A stretch of 64,000 bases of DNA, from assembly GCF_001429185.1 (NCBI RefSeq), contig NZ_LMIW01000013.1:62937-126936 (forward strand), written 5' to 3'. Below, in pieces: positions 17,479 to 25,282 of this stretch; the first letter of the stretch is position 1, and the number at the start of each line of letters is the position of its first letter. Under the pieces are notes generated by a model that made no database searches, was not told where the DNA came from, and was given only the letters and a program-made list of their open reading frames with translations. The DNA comes from Terrabacter sp. Root85 (GTDB taxonomy: Bacteria; Actinomycetota; Actinomycetes; Actinomycetales; Dermatophilaceae). Made by a program: the position numbers and the translations under genes.

Positions 17479-18632
17479 CAGCTGTTCTTCGCTCCTTCGA
17501 CGGTGGTGCCGGCTGGCGGCTCGGTCAATGGCTCGTCGTCCTTGAGGGCCTTGAAGAGCGCCTTGGCGCGCTCGGTGTCCCACTTGACGGCGAGGGCGCC
17601 GGCGCTCGTGCGGTAGGCGAGGTCGGAGGTCGGCACGGACAGGGAGAGGCCCTCGTCGTTGCTGACGGCACGCATGGCCTGGAGCACCCGGACGGCGTCC
17701 ACGATCCCCGTGTCCTGGCCGACCGCGAGGCCCGCTGCGGAGGCGTCGGCGAAGCTCTTGTAGCGCCAGGGGATGAGCACGGTCGAGGGCGTCGCGGCCT
17801 TCTTCATGAGCGCGCCGAGGAACTGGCGCTGCCGGGCGGCGCGCCCGATGTCGCCCAGCGGGTCCTCGTAGCGGGAGCGGACGTAGCCGAGGGCATTGCC
17901 ACCGTCGAGCGTCTGGCAGCCCTTCTTGAGGTCGATGCCGGCCTTCTTGTCCTTCATGTCGCGCGGCACGCAGAGGTCGACGCCGCCGACGCTGTCGACG
18001 ACGGCGGCGAAGCCACCCAGGCCGATCTCGATGTAGCCGTCGACGTGGATGCCGGTGACCTGCTCGACGGTGTCGGTCAGCAGCTTGGGTCCGCCGATGG
18101 AGTACGCGGCGTTGATCTTGTTGGAGCCGTGCCCAGGGATGGGCACGTAGGAGTCGCGGGGGAGCGAGACCATGACCGGCTTGCCGCCGCTCTCGGAGAC
18201 GTGGACGAGCATGATCGTGTCGGTGCGGTTGCCGGCCGCGTTGCCCGTCGCGTACTTCTTGCGCTGCTCCTTGGTCAACCCCTCACGGCTGTCGGAGCCC
18301 ACGAGGAGGTAGTTGTAGCCCGACGTGTCGGTGGGCCGCTCGCCAGCGGGGATGTTGTCGACCTTGTTGACGGCCCCCCACGCCTGCATCGGCACCCAGA
18401 CCATGAAGCCGATCCAGGCCAGGAGCAGCACGAGCAGCACGACGAGCGCGATGCGTCCTCGGCGCCAGCGGTAGCGGGGCTCACGCGCCGGGGTGTCCGG
18501 TCCGGCGTCCCTCTCGTCGATGCGCGAAGCGGCGACGGCCGCGCCGCCGGGTCGCTTGGGGCCACGCCGGGTGTCGACGACGTAGGCGTCGTCATGGCCG
18601 GGACGACGCGGAGTGCTCGGATCAGTCGGCAT
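17478..18632 (-). CDS. LCP (LytR-CpsA-Psr) family glycopolymer ligase
   Basis: A 384-residue protein with a cytoplasmic N-terminus, one membrane helix at about 60-80 and an extracellular LCP domain. GSDSR (112-116), NRTDT (135-139) and SLPRDSYVPIPG (156-167) hold the acidic and arginine residues that bind the pyrophosphate-lipid substrate; YVRSRYEDPLGDIGRAARQ is the conserved C-terminal block. LCP proteins attach lipid-linked anionic or arabinogalactan-type polymers to peptidoglycan. It overlaps the DUF2304 gene by 11 bases. It is a candidate ligase for the polymer made by the 1577-9741 operon, but that link is only inferred. Confidence 0.92.
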   Translation of the reverse strand: MPTDPSTPRRPGHDDAYVVDTRRGPKRPGGAAVAASRIDERDAGPDTPAREPRYRWRRGRIALVVLLVLLLAWIGFMVWVPMQAWGAVNKVDNIPAGERPTDTSGYNYLLVGSDSREGLTKEQRKKYATGNAAGNRTDTIMLVHVSESGGKPVMVSLPRDSYVPIPGHGSNKINAAYSIGGPKLLTDTVEQVTGIHVDGYIEIGLGGFAAVVDSVGGVDLCVPRDMKDKKAGIDLKKGCQTLDGGNALGYVRSRYEDPLGDIGRAARQRQFLGALMKKAATPSTVLIPWRYKSFADASAAGLAVGQDTGIVDAVRVLQAMRAVSNDEGLSLSVPTSDLAYRTSAGALAVKWDTERAKALFKALKDDEPLTEPPAGTTVEGAKNS

Positions 18633-19050
18633 CGGCTGCCTTCACGCTCGGGGACGGGGGAACTTCGCCGGACAGTGTGACAGCCGTTCCTGTCGACTTC
18701 ACGTGCTCGGCTGCGGACCCCGCCTCGTCGAGGGCGATGCGGCGCGCCAGGCGGGTGTAGCGCGTCTCCATCGCACGGAAGCGCTTGTAGGTCGTCACGA
18801 CGAAGCCGAGGAAGGCCACGACCAGCCCGTAGAGGATGAGGTCGGCGCCGCGTCCGATCCCCAACGCCTTGGCGAGGTTGGTCCACGTCTTGCTCGGGTC
18901 GATGATCGAGTAGATGACGAGGCCGAGCAGGAAGAGCAGCCCCAGGCGACGCAGCGCCTGCGTGCGCTGTCCCGAGCCGATGAGCAGCCGCCAGGCGATC
19001 GCGAGGACCGCGGCGATGAGCAGGATCTGGATGACACTCTGTCGACTCAT
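18622..19050 (-). CDS. DUF2304 membrane protein
   Basis: A 142-residue protein with three hydrophobic segments (residues about 5-22, 36-47, 68-87) and a charged C-terminal tail (TTYKRFRAMETRYTRLARRIA). This is the DUF2304 pattern, a small membrane protein nearly always next to a DPM1-like GT2 gene. It probably anchors or helps the transferase encoded just upstream, with which it overlaps by four bases. Confidence 0.85.
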   Translation of the reverse strand: MSRQSVIQILLIAAVLAIAWRLLIGSGQRTQALRRLGLLFLLGLVIYSIIDPSKTWTNLAKALGIGRGADLILYGLVVAFLGFVVTTYKRFRAMETRYTRLARRIALDEAGSAAEHVKSTGTAVTLSGEVPPSPSVKAADAD

Positions 19051-19733
19051 CGCCAGATCAGCTCCGCGAGGATGTTGACGGCGTTCCAGAGCGACTGGCC
19101 CTTGGCCTTGGAGTAGTCGGTGTAGAGGATGTGCACGGGCTCCTCCGCGTAGGCGACCTTCGCGCCGTCGAAGCGCATCGAGCCGATCTGGGCGACGATC
19201 TCGGAGGCGTGCGCCATCCGGTTCTGGGTGATGTCGAGGCGCTGCACGACGTCACGGTGCAGGACGCGCAGGCCGTTGTGCGCATCGGTCAGTCGGGTGC
19301 CCGTCGTGAAGTTCGTGTAGGCGACCGCGGCCCGCAGGACGAGCCGCTTCGAGGCCGAGGCGTCGGTGCGCTCGTCAAGGAAGCGTGAGCCGAACACGAC
19401 ACGCACGTCGCCCTGCCGGATGCGGTCGACCATGACCTCGGCGTCGTGGATCTGGTGCTGGCCGTCGGCGTCGTAGGTGACGACGTAGCGCATGGCCGGG
19501 TCGCCCAGGGCGTAGTCGAAGCCCGTTTGCAGGGCCGCGCCCTGCCCGAGGTTGACGGGGTGGCGCACGACGGCCGCACCCGCCTGCTCGGCACGGTCGG
19601 CCGACCCGTCGTGCGACCCGTCGTCGACGCACACGATGTTGGGGAAGACGGCGCGGGCCTCGCGCACGACGTCGGCGATGACGGCTGCCTCGTCGTAGAG
19701 CGGCACGACCAGCCACACGTCCTCGTTCTGCAT
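19047..19733 (-). CDS. Family 2 glycosyltransferase (polyprenyl-phosphate sugar synthase-like)
   Basis: A 228-residue GT-A protein: WLVVPLYDEAAVI at the N-terminus, CVDDGSHDGS, then YDADGQHQ as the metal-binding DXD. TDAHNGLRVLHRDV and the final IPVHILYTDYSKAKGQS-type block (here EPVHILYTDYSKAKGQ) are typical of the DPM1/DUF2304-linked group. It probably makes a polyprenyl-phosphate sugar used outside the membrane. First gene of a four-gene operon with DUF2304, LCP and TIGR03089. ATG 19733 chosen; longer in-frame extension lacks family similarity. Confidence 0.85.
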   Translation of the reverse strand: MQNEDVWLVVPLYDEAAVIADVVREARAVFPNIVCVDDGSHDGSADRAEQAGAAVVRHPVNLGQGAALQTGFDYALGDPAMRYVVTYDADGQHQIHDAEVMVDRIRQGDVRVVFGSRFLDERTDASASKRLVLRAAVAYTNFTTGTRLTDAHNGLRVLHRDVVQRLDITQNRMAHASEIVAQIGSMRFDGAKVAYAEEPVHILYTDYSKAKGQSLWNAVNILAELIWR

Positions 19734-19831
19734 GCGCCCAGCGTAGAGCGCCGTCGGTGCCCTGACCGACACGCGAGGCGCGCGCGGCAGCACGCCCGGG
19801 AGCCGGGGCCGGGAACTAGAGTCGGGGCACC

Positions 19832-21847
19832 ATGACGGACGACTCGACGGGCTCGGCCGCGCTCCGCATCGCGATCGTCGGCCCGACCCACCCGCACAAG
19901 GGCGGCGTCGCCGCGCACACGACGATGCTCGCCCACCACCTCGCGGACGCCGGGCACGACGTCACGCTCGTGTCGTGGGCACACCTCTACCCCTCGAAGC
20001 TGCACCACGCCGATGCGTCCGTGCCCGACGGGGTGCCCGAGGTGCCTCCGTTCCCGCGGACGATCCGGGCGCTCAGCTGGGCTCGGCCCGACACGTGGGT
20101 GCGGGCCGGTCGGCGGCTGCGCGATGTCGACGCGATCCTCGTCGTCCACGTCATGCCTCCCGTCGTCCCAGCCCACCTGGCGCTGCTGCGGGCCGCTGGC
20201 GCCGTGCCGGGTGGTGATGGTCCGCGCCCTCAGTCGGTCGTCGTCTGCCACAACGTCCTGCCGCACGAGCCGCACCCGGGTGATGCCCGGCTCATGTCAG
20301 TGCTCTTCTCGCGCGTCGACTCCGTGCTCGTGCACAGCGCCGACCAGGCCACGGTGGCCCACGAGCTGGGGGCCCGACGAGTCTCCGTCGCCGACCTCCC
20401 GCCCCACCTCCCCGGGGGCGACCCGATCCACCGCGGACCGCGGCCCGGTCCCACCCGCCTGCTCGCCCTCGGCCTGATCCGGGAGTACAAGGGCATCGAC
20501 GTGCTCCTGCGCGCCATGCGGACCGTGCCCGAGGTCACCCTCACGATCGCCGGTGAGATCTGGGGCGCCAACCGCGGCGTGATCAGCCGCCTCGCCTCGG
20601 ACCCGGCGCTCGCCGGGCGGGTCGAGATCCGCGACGGCTACGTCCCCGCCGACGCGCTCGCCTCGCTCCTCGCCGACCACGACGTGCTCGCGCTGCCCTA
20701 CCGCTCGGCGACGGCCTCGCAGAACGTCATCCTCGGCCACGCCCACGGGCTGCCCGTCCTCGCCTCCGACATCGCCCCCTTCTCCCAGCAGGTGGCCGAC
20801 GGCGTCAACGGGATCCTCGTCCCGCCTGAGGACGAGCGAGCGCTCGCGGGTGCGCTGCGCCGTCTCGGCGACCCCGACGTCCGCCGCCGCCTCGCCGAGG
20901 GCGTGCAGACCCCCGACCTGTCGGGACCGTGGGCGCACTACCTCGGAACCCTCGAGGCGCTCTCCGTCGACGAGAGCGTGCTGCTCGGCGACCCGGGCCT
21001 CCCCGCCGACGAGCCCGGCGTGCCTGCTGACGACCCCGACGACCCCGACGACCCCGACGACCTCCACCCCAGGGACGACGATGGGCCGGCGGAGCAGGGC
21101 CTGCTCCCACACGCCCGCCGCGTCCTGGGTCGCGGGGCTCGCAGCGTCGCCGGCCGGGCCCGTCGCAGCGCGACCCGGGCCGTGGCGGCGCGGCGTCCGC
21201 TCGTCTCGCTCCGTCCCGACGACCTTCCCGAGTGGGTGCTCGCGACCGACGTGCTGGGCGAGCCCGACGAGGCCGACGACGCCCGCCGGCTCTCACGCAT
21301 CCTCGGCCTGCCGCGATCCCTCGACAGCGTCTCGGCGTGGGCGGCCCTCGGCAGTCTCGCCGCGATCCTGCGGGTGCGCGACGACGGCCGCCGGAGCGCC
21401 GTGATCGTCGACGAGGGCGGCACGCGCTCCCTCCTCTCCCGGTGGGCCCGCGCGGTCGGCTTCGCCCCCGTCGAGATCGACTTCACCGGCTCGCACCCGA
21501 GCGTGGCGGCGCTCGACGTCGACACCGGATCCCTCGACGTCATCGTCCGCATCCACCCCCATGGCTGCGACGCCGACGACGTCGACCACGTGCTCGAGCA
21601 GGCCTCGTGGGCGCTGCGCTCCGGCGGCCTCCTCGTCGTCACGGTCCCGATCGGCCCGCGCGCGGCCGAGGGGGCCGTCGGACCCGCCGACGTGCGTGGC
21701 ATCCTGGCCCGCGCCCACGACCTCGGGTTCGTGCTCATCGGCGACCTCGACGGCGACGTCAACGCCCGGATGCGGGAAGCGGCGTCACGCGCCCGGGCCG
21801 ACGACGCGGCATACGGCCTCGTGCGTCTCACGCTGCGACGGCGCTGA
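19832..21847 (+). CDS. GT4 glycosyltransferase fused to a methyltransferase-like domain
   Basis: A 671-residue protein. Residues 1-375 are a GT4 enzyme: IVGPTHPHKGGVAAHT at the N-terminus, ALGLIREYKGIDVLLRAM near residue 210, and LPYRSATASQNVILGHAHGLPV near 290. After an acidic linker rich in DDPDDPDD (about 390-405), residues 450-671 resemble the back half of a class I methyltransferase (DVIVRIHPHGCDADDVDHVL, then LRSGGLLVVTVPIG), but no glycine-rich SAM-binding loop is evident. Divergent from the GT2 gene and followed by a flippase-like gene. The fusion may join sugar addition with a modification or a structural role. Confidence 0.78.
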   Translation: MTDDSTGSAALRIAIVGPTHPHKGGVAAHTTMLAHHLADAGHDVTLVSWAHLYPSKLHHADASVPDGVPEVPPFPRTIRALSWARPDTWVRAGRRLRDVDAILVVHVMPPVVPAHLALLRAAGAVPGGDGPRPQSVVVCHNVLPHEPHPGDARLMSVLFSRVDSVLVHSADQATVAHELGARRVSVADLPPHLPGGDPIHRGPRPGPTRLLALGLIREYKGIDVLLRAMRTVPEVTLTIAGEIWGANRGVISRLASDPALAGRVEIRDGYVPADALASLLADHDVLALPYRSATASQNVILGHAHGLPVLASDIAPFSQQVADGVNGILVPPEDERALAGALRRLGDPDVRRRLAEGVQTPDLSGPWAHYLGTLEALSVDESVLLGDPGLPADEPGVPADDPDDPDDPDDLHPRDDDGPAEQGLLPHARRVLGRGARSVAGRARRSATRAVAARRPLVSLRPDDLPEWVLATDVLGEPDEADDARRLSRILGLPRSLDSVSAWAALGSLAAILRVRDDGRRSAVIVDEGGTRSLLSRWARAVGFAPVEIDFTGSHPSVAALDVDTGSLDVIVRIHPHGCDADDVDHVLEQASWALRSGGLLVVTVPIGPRAAEGAVGPADVRGILARAHDLGFVLIGDLDGDVNARMREAASRARADDAAYGLVRLTLRRR

Positions 21848-21880
21848 GCACCCGGATGACGCTGCGATGATGGGTGCGAC

Positions 21881-22843
21881 ATGACCCGTAAGAAGATCCT
21901 CACCGTCCTGCGCGTGGCCATCGCGCTCATCACGCTCGCAGCCGTGGTCTACGCAGTCGTCCACAACTGGGCCGACGTGTCCGTCCACCTCGACAAGATC
22001 TCGTGGACGACGTTCCTGTGGTCGACGCTCGCGGCAGGCATCGGCACGTGGCTGACGATGATCGGCTGGAAGACGCTGCTGCGCGACCTCGGCTCCGACC
22101 TGCACCTCGCGCCCGCGTCCGGCGTCTACTTCGTCGGCCAGCTCGGCAAGTACCTCCCGGGCTCGCTGTGGTCGGTGCTCGTGCAGGCGGACATCGCGAG
22201 CCACCTCAAGGTGCCGCGTCGGCGCACCGCCGTGACCGGCCTGCTCGCGCTCGGGCTGGCCCTGCTCACGGGCCTGCTCGTCGGGCTCCCGGCGGCGTCG
22301 TTCCTGCTCACGAGCACCTCGTCGGGCTTCGACTGGTGGCTGCTCCTCGGCATCCCGATCCTCGTCGTGCTCTGCGTGCCCAAGCTGCTCAACGCGATCA
22401 TCGACAAGATGCTGCGCACCATCAAGCGCGAGCCCCTCGAGCACGGCCTCTCGGCGGGTGCCGTGATGCGCGCGGTCGTCATCTTCGTCCTCGTGTGGGT
22501 CGCCTTCGGCGTGCACACCCTGCTGCTCGCCCGGGCGGTCGCCGGGGACGCCTCGCCGCACCCCGACCTCACGACGGCGGCGATGACGGGCTACGCCCTG
22601 TCGGTGTCGCTCGGCATGCTGACGATCGTCCTGCCGGCCGGACTGGGTGCGCGCGAGGGACTGCTCACCCTCATCCTGTCCACGGCCATGCCGACGCCGG
22701 CGGCGGCCGCCGTCGCGATCATGTCGCGCTTCATCGTCACGATCGTCGACGTCGTCGCAGCGCTCGGCGGGTGGCTCTACGCCCGCTCGCACCACCTCAT
22801 CACCGAGCGGCACGCCGCCGCCGAGAGCGACGTCAGCGTCTGA
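21881..22843 (+). CDS. Lysylphosphatidylglycerol synthase TM-region-like flippase (UPF0104)
   Basis: A 320-residue integral membrane protein with about eight helices and the family marks VYFVGQLGKYLPGSLWSVLVQ near residue 86 and LPAGLGAREGLLT near 253. This is the AglD/MprF transmembrane domain (PF03706) without the synthase domain. Such proteins move or bind lipid-linked glycans. It follows the GT4 fusion by 33 bases and is likely in the same transcript. Confidence 0.85.
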   Translation: MTRKKILTVLRVAIALITLAAVVYAVVHNWADVSVHLDKISWTTFLWSTLAAGIGTWLTMIGWKTLLRDLGSDLHLAPASGVYFVGQLGKYLPGSLWSVLVQADIASHLKVPRRRTAVTGLLALGLALLTGLLVGLPAASFLLTSTSSGFDWWLLLGIPILVVLCVPKLLNAIIDKMLRTIKREPLEHGLSAGAVMRAVVIFVLVWVAFGVHTLLLARAVAGDASPHPDLTTAAMTGYALSVSLGMLTIVLPAGLGAREGLLTLILSTAMPTPAAAAVAIMSRFIVTIVDVVAALGGWLYARSHHLITERHAAAESDVSV

Positions 22844-22876
22844 CCCGTCGCGGTCCGACCCGTCGCGCGCGGACGC

Positions 22877-23311
22877 TCAGCGGCGCTCGAGCACGAAGAC
22901 GGGGATGAGGCGGTCCGTCCTCGTCTGGTACTCCGCGTAGGGCGGGTAGGCCGCGACGCACCGCTGCCACCACTGCTCGCGCTCCTCGCCCTCGAGCTCG
23001 CGGGCGTGCACGGGGAACGTCTCGGTGCCGGCCTGGAGGTCGATGTCGGGGTGGGCGAGGAGGTTGTGGTACCAGTTCGGGTGCGCCGGTGCCCCGCCCT
23101 GGCTCGCCACCGCGGCGAACGACCCGTCGTGCTCGACGCGCATGAGCGGCACCTTGCGGATCGCCGCGGTCTTCGCGCCGCGCATCGTCAGCATGACCAC
23201 GGGCAGGCCCATGATGTCGACCGATTCGGTGGTGCCCGTGCTCTCGATCGTCTCGACCTGCTTGCGGACCCACTCGCTGGGGCTGGGGACGTACTCGCCG
23301 GTGATCGTCAT
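22877..23311 (-). CDS. F420-type nitroreductase/quinone reductase family protein (Ddn-like)
   Basis: A 144-residue split beta-barrel protein of the PF04075 family. It shows GLPVVMLTMRGAKTAAIRKVPLM near residue 35 and PAHPNWYHNLLAHPDI near 75, the typical Ddn/FqrA blocks. Members use F420H2 to reduce quinones or nitro compounds; some members bind other flavins or heme. Single gene. ATG 23311 gives the family length. Confidence 0.85.
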   Translation of the reverse strand: MTITGEYVPSPSEWVRKQVETIESTGTTESVDIMGLPVVMLTMRGAKTAAIRKVPLMRVEHDGSFAAVASQGGAPAHPNWYHNLLAHPDIDLQAGTETFPVHARELEGEEREQWWQRCVAAYPPYAEYQTRTDRLIPVFVLERR

Positions 23312-23339
23312 GACGGCAGAGTAACCCGCTGCACACGCA

Positions 23340-23370
23340 CCCAGCCCCCGGTGGGTCACCGGGGGCTGGG
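23340..23370 (-). terminator. Terminator after the DUF3105 gene
   Basis: A 14-bp perfect stem (23340-23353 with 23357-23370) and GGT loop, 19 bases past the DUF3105 stop and upstream of the Ddn-like gene. Confidence 0.8.
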
Positions 23371-23388
23371 AGGCGAACGGGGGAGGGC

Positions 23389-24132
23389 TCAGGCGGCGCC
23401 GGGCTCCGGGGCAGAGCTCCACGGGTACTTCTTGACGAAGTCCTCGACGACCGTCGTGTTGAGTCCTCCGCACAGCTGACGGTGACCCATCTGGGCGCCG
23501 ACCTTGCCGGTGGCCTGGTCGACGTCGGCGGCCCAGTGGGACAGGGCGTACTTCTTGCCCGCGGGGAAGGCGCCGTGGGCGGGGTCCCACGGGCTGATGA
23601 GGAACTTGTTGGCCGACTCCTTCATGGCGTTGACCTTGGTCGACAGGGCCTGGAACGCGGCTGCCTGCTCCTTCTCGACGGAGCGGTCGTACCAGAGGAT
23701 CGTGTAGCCGTGCTCGAGGTTGTGCACCAGCGTCTCGATCTGCGGGGCGTCCGCGACGGTGTAGACGCGACGCCCGTCGACGGCCGGGACGGCGAAGTGC
23801 TTGCCGCTCGACGGCGGGACCGTGGAGTACGTGATCTTCGTGACGTCCGGCTGGTTGGTGCCCGGGCCGACGTGGTCGCTCGAGCCGCTCGCGGGGTCGT
23901 TGGTGATGGGGTCGCACGAGGCGGCGGCGACGTCGCCGCTGATGTTCTGGAGCGCCTCGTCCTTCTTGTTCTGCTCACCGATGATCGCCCAGGCGACGGC
24001 CGCGCCGATGATGGCGATGACGGCCACGCAGGCGCCGATCACGACGAAGAGGCGACGGCGCTCGGCCTTCTTCTGGGCGGCCTGCATCTCGGCGACGCGC
24101 TCGCGGCGGTCTCGGCTCGTCTCGCGGGCCAT
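23389..24132 (-). CDS. DUF3105 membrane-anchored protein
   Basis: A 247-residue protein with a charged N-terminus, one membrane helix at about 28-52 and an extracellular DUF3105 domain. The domain shows VPPSSGKHFAVPA, LVHNLEHGYTILWYDR and SPWD; the histidines and cysteines (C73, C221) are conserved in the family. Function unknown. Close to the DNA glycosylase gene on the other strand (127-base divergent gap). Confidence 0.85.
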   Translation of the reverse strand: MARETSRDRRERVAEMQAAQKKAERRRLFVVIGACVAVIAIIGAAVAWAIIGEQNKKDEALQNISGDVAAASCDPITNDPASGSSDHVGPGTNQPDVTKITYSTVPPSSGKHFAVPAVDGRRVYTVADAPQIETLVHNLEHGYTILWYDRSVEKEQAAAFQALSTKVNAMKESANKFLISPWDPAHGAFPAGKKYALSHWAADVDQATGKVGAQMGHRQLCGGLNTTVVEDFVKKYPWSSAPEPGAA

Positions 24133-24259
24133 CGTTCCTCGTTCCTGTCGGTCTGTCGGCGGCGGCCGGTGGGGCCGGTGGGGCGGGGGTGTGAGTCGCT
24201 CGTCGACGGACGGGTCGTCCCGTGCGGCGACGGTGCCGAGTGTAGGCGAGGATGTTGTG

Positions 24260-25183
24260 GTGCCCGAAGCCCCGACCCGCCTGTGGCGCAGCGACCGCGA
24301 GATCGCGCTGCGTGCCCAGCTCGGCGTCTTCCGCCGGGGCTCGGGTGACCCGACCTCACGCTTCGGACGCGACGGCACGGTGACGCGGGCGGCGCAGACG
24401 CCCGACGGCGTCGGCACCCTCCACCTCGTGTGCCGTCCCGGGGACTCCGAGGTGCAGGCCCAGGCGTGGGGTCCGGGAGCGGCGTGGCTGCTCGACGCCG
24501 TGCCGGGTCTCCTCGGCGACGACGACGACCCCTCGGGCTTCGAGCCCCACCACGACCTCGTCGCCGAGGCGTGGCGGCGCTTCTCCCACTGGCGGGTGCC
24601 ACGCTCGGGTCTCGTCTTCGACGCGCTCGCTCCGGCGGTCATCGAGCAGAAGGTGACCGGTCAGGAGGCGTTCTCGGGCTACCGCGTGCTCGTGCGTCGC
24701 TTCGGCGAGCCGGCCCCCGGACCCTTCCCGGGGCTCATGGCCCCGCCGACGGCAGCCGGGTGGGCGGCGGTCCCGTCATGGGCGTGGCTGCAGGCGTCCG
24801 TCGACGGCGCGCGCTCGCGCACCGTCGTGCGGGCGGCGGGGTATGCCGGCCGGCTCGAGCAGGGGGCGTCCGTGTCCGTCGCGGAGGCACACCGTCGCCT
24901 GCGGGCCCTGCCGGGCGTCGGGGTGTGGACCGCCGCCGAGGTGGCGCAGCGAGCGCTGGGCGACCCCGACTCCGTGTCCTTCGGCGACTACCACGTGGCC
25001 AAGGACATCGGGTGGGCTCTGACCGGGACCCCGGTGGACGACGACGGCCTCGCCGAGCTGCTCGAGCCCTACCGCGGGCACCGCTACCGCGTGCAGCACC
25101 TGCTCGGTCTCGCGGGGCACCACCGGCCGCGCCGCGGGCCGCGGATGGCGCCACGCACGCACCTGCCGACGCGCACCCGCTGA
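24260..25183 (+). CDS. HhH-GPD DNA glycosylase (AlkA/3-methyladenine type)
   Basis: A 307-residue glycosylase. VFDALAPAVIEQKVTGQEA near residue 120 is the substrate helix, and LRALPGVGVWTAAEVAQRA near 218 is the helix-hairpin-helix, followed by the presumed catalytic aspartate D243 in FGDYHV. It removes alkylated bases from DNA. Two adjacent GTG codons (24257, 24260) could start it; AGGA at 24249-24252 is better spaced for 24260. It ends before a strong hairpin facing the phoX gene. Confidence 0.85.
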   Translation: MPEAPTRLWRSDREIALRAQLGVFRRGSGDPTSRFGRDGTVTRAAQTPDGVGTLHLVCRPGDSEVQAQAWGPGAAWLLDAVPGLLGDDDDPSGFEPHHDLVAEAWRRFSHWRVPRSGLVFDALAPAVIEQKVTGQEAFSGYRVLVRRFGEPAPGPFPGLMAPPTAAGWAAVPSWAWLQASVDGARSRTVVRAAGYAGRLEQGASVSVAEAHRRLRALPGVGVWTAAEVAQRALGDPDSVSFGDYHVAKDIGWALTGTPVDDDGLAELLEPYRGHRYRVQHLLGLAGHHRPRRGPRMAPRTHLPTRTR

Positions 25184-25233
25184 GCGAAGCCGGACGGCAT
25201 ACCAACTCGTGGTCACGACGTGTCACGCACGAC

Positions 25234-25261
25234 GGCCCGGCACCCCTGACGGTGCCGGGCC
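25234..25261. terminator. Bidirectional terminator
   Basis: GGCCCGGCACC at 25234-25244 pairs with 25251-25261 around a 6-base loop, with further outer pairing. It separates the convergent glycosylase and PhoX genes. Confidence 0.8.
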
Positions 25262-25282
25262 TTCGTGCGTCGTGCCGCTCGG

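Noticed and set aside
21028-21063. GACGACCCC tandem repeat
   Set aside because: Codes an acidic linker between two domains; ordinary low-complexity linker.
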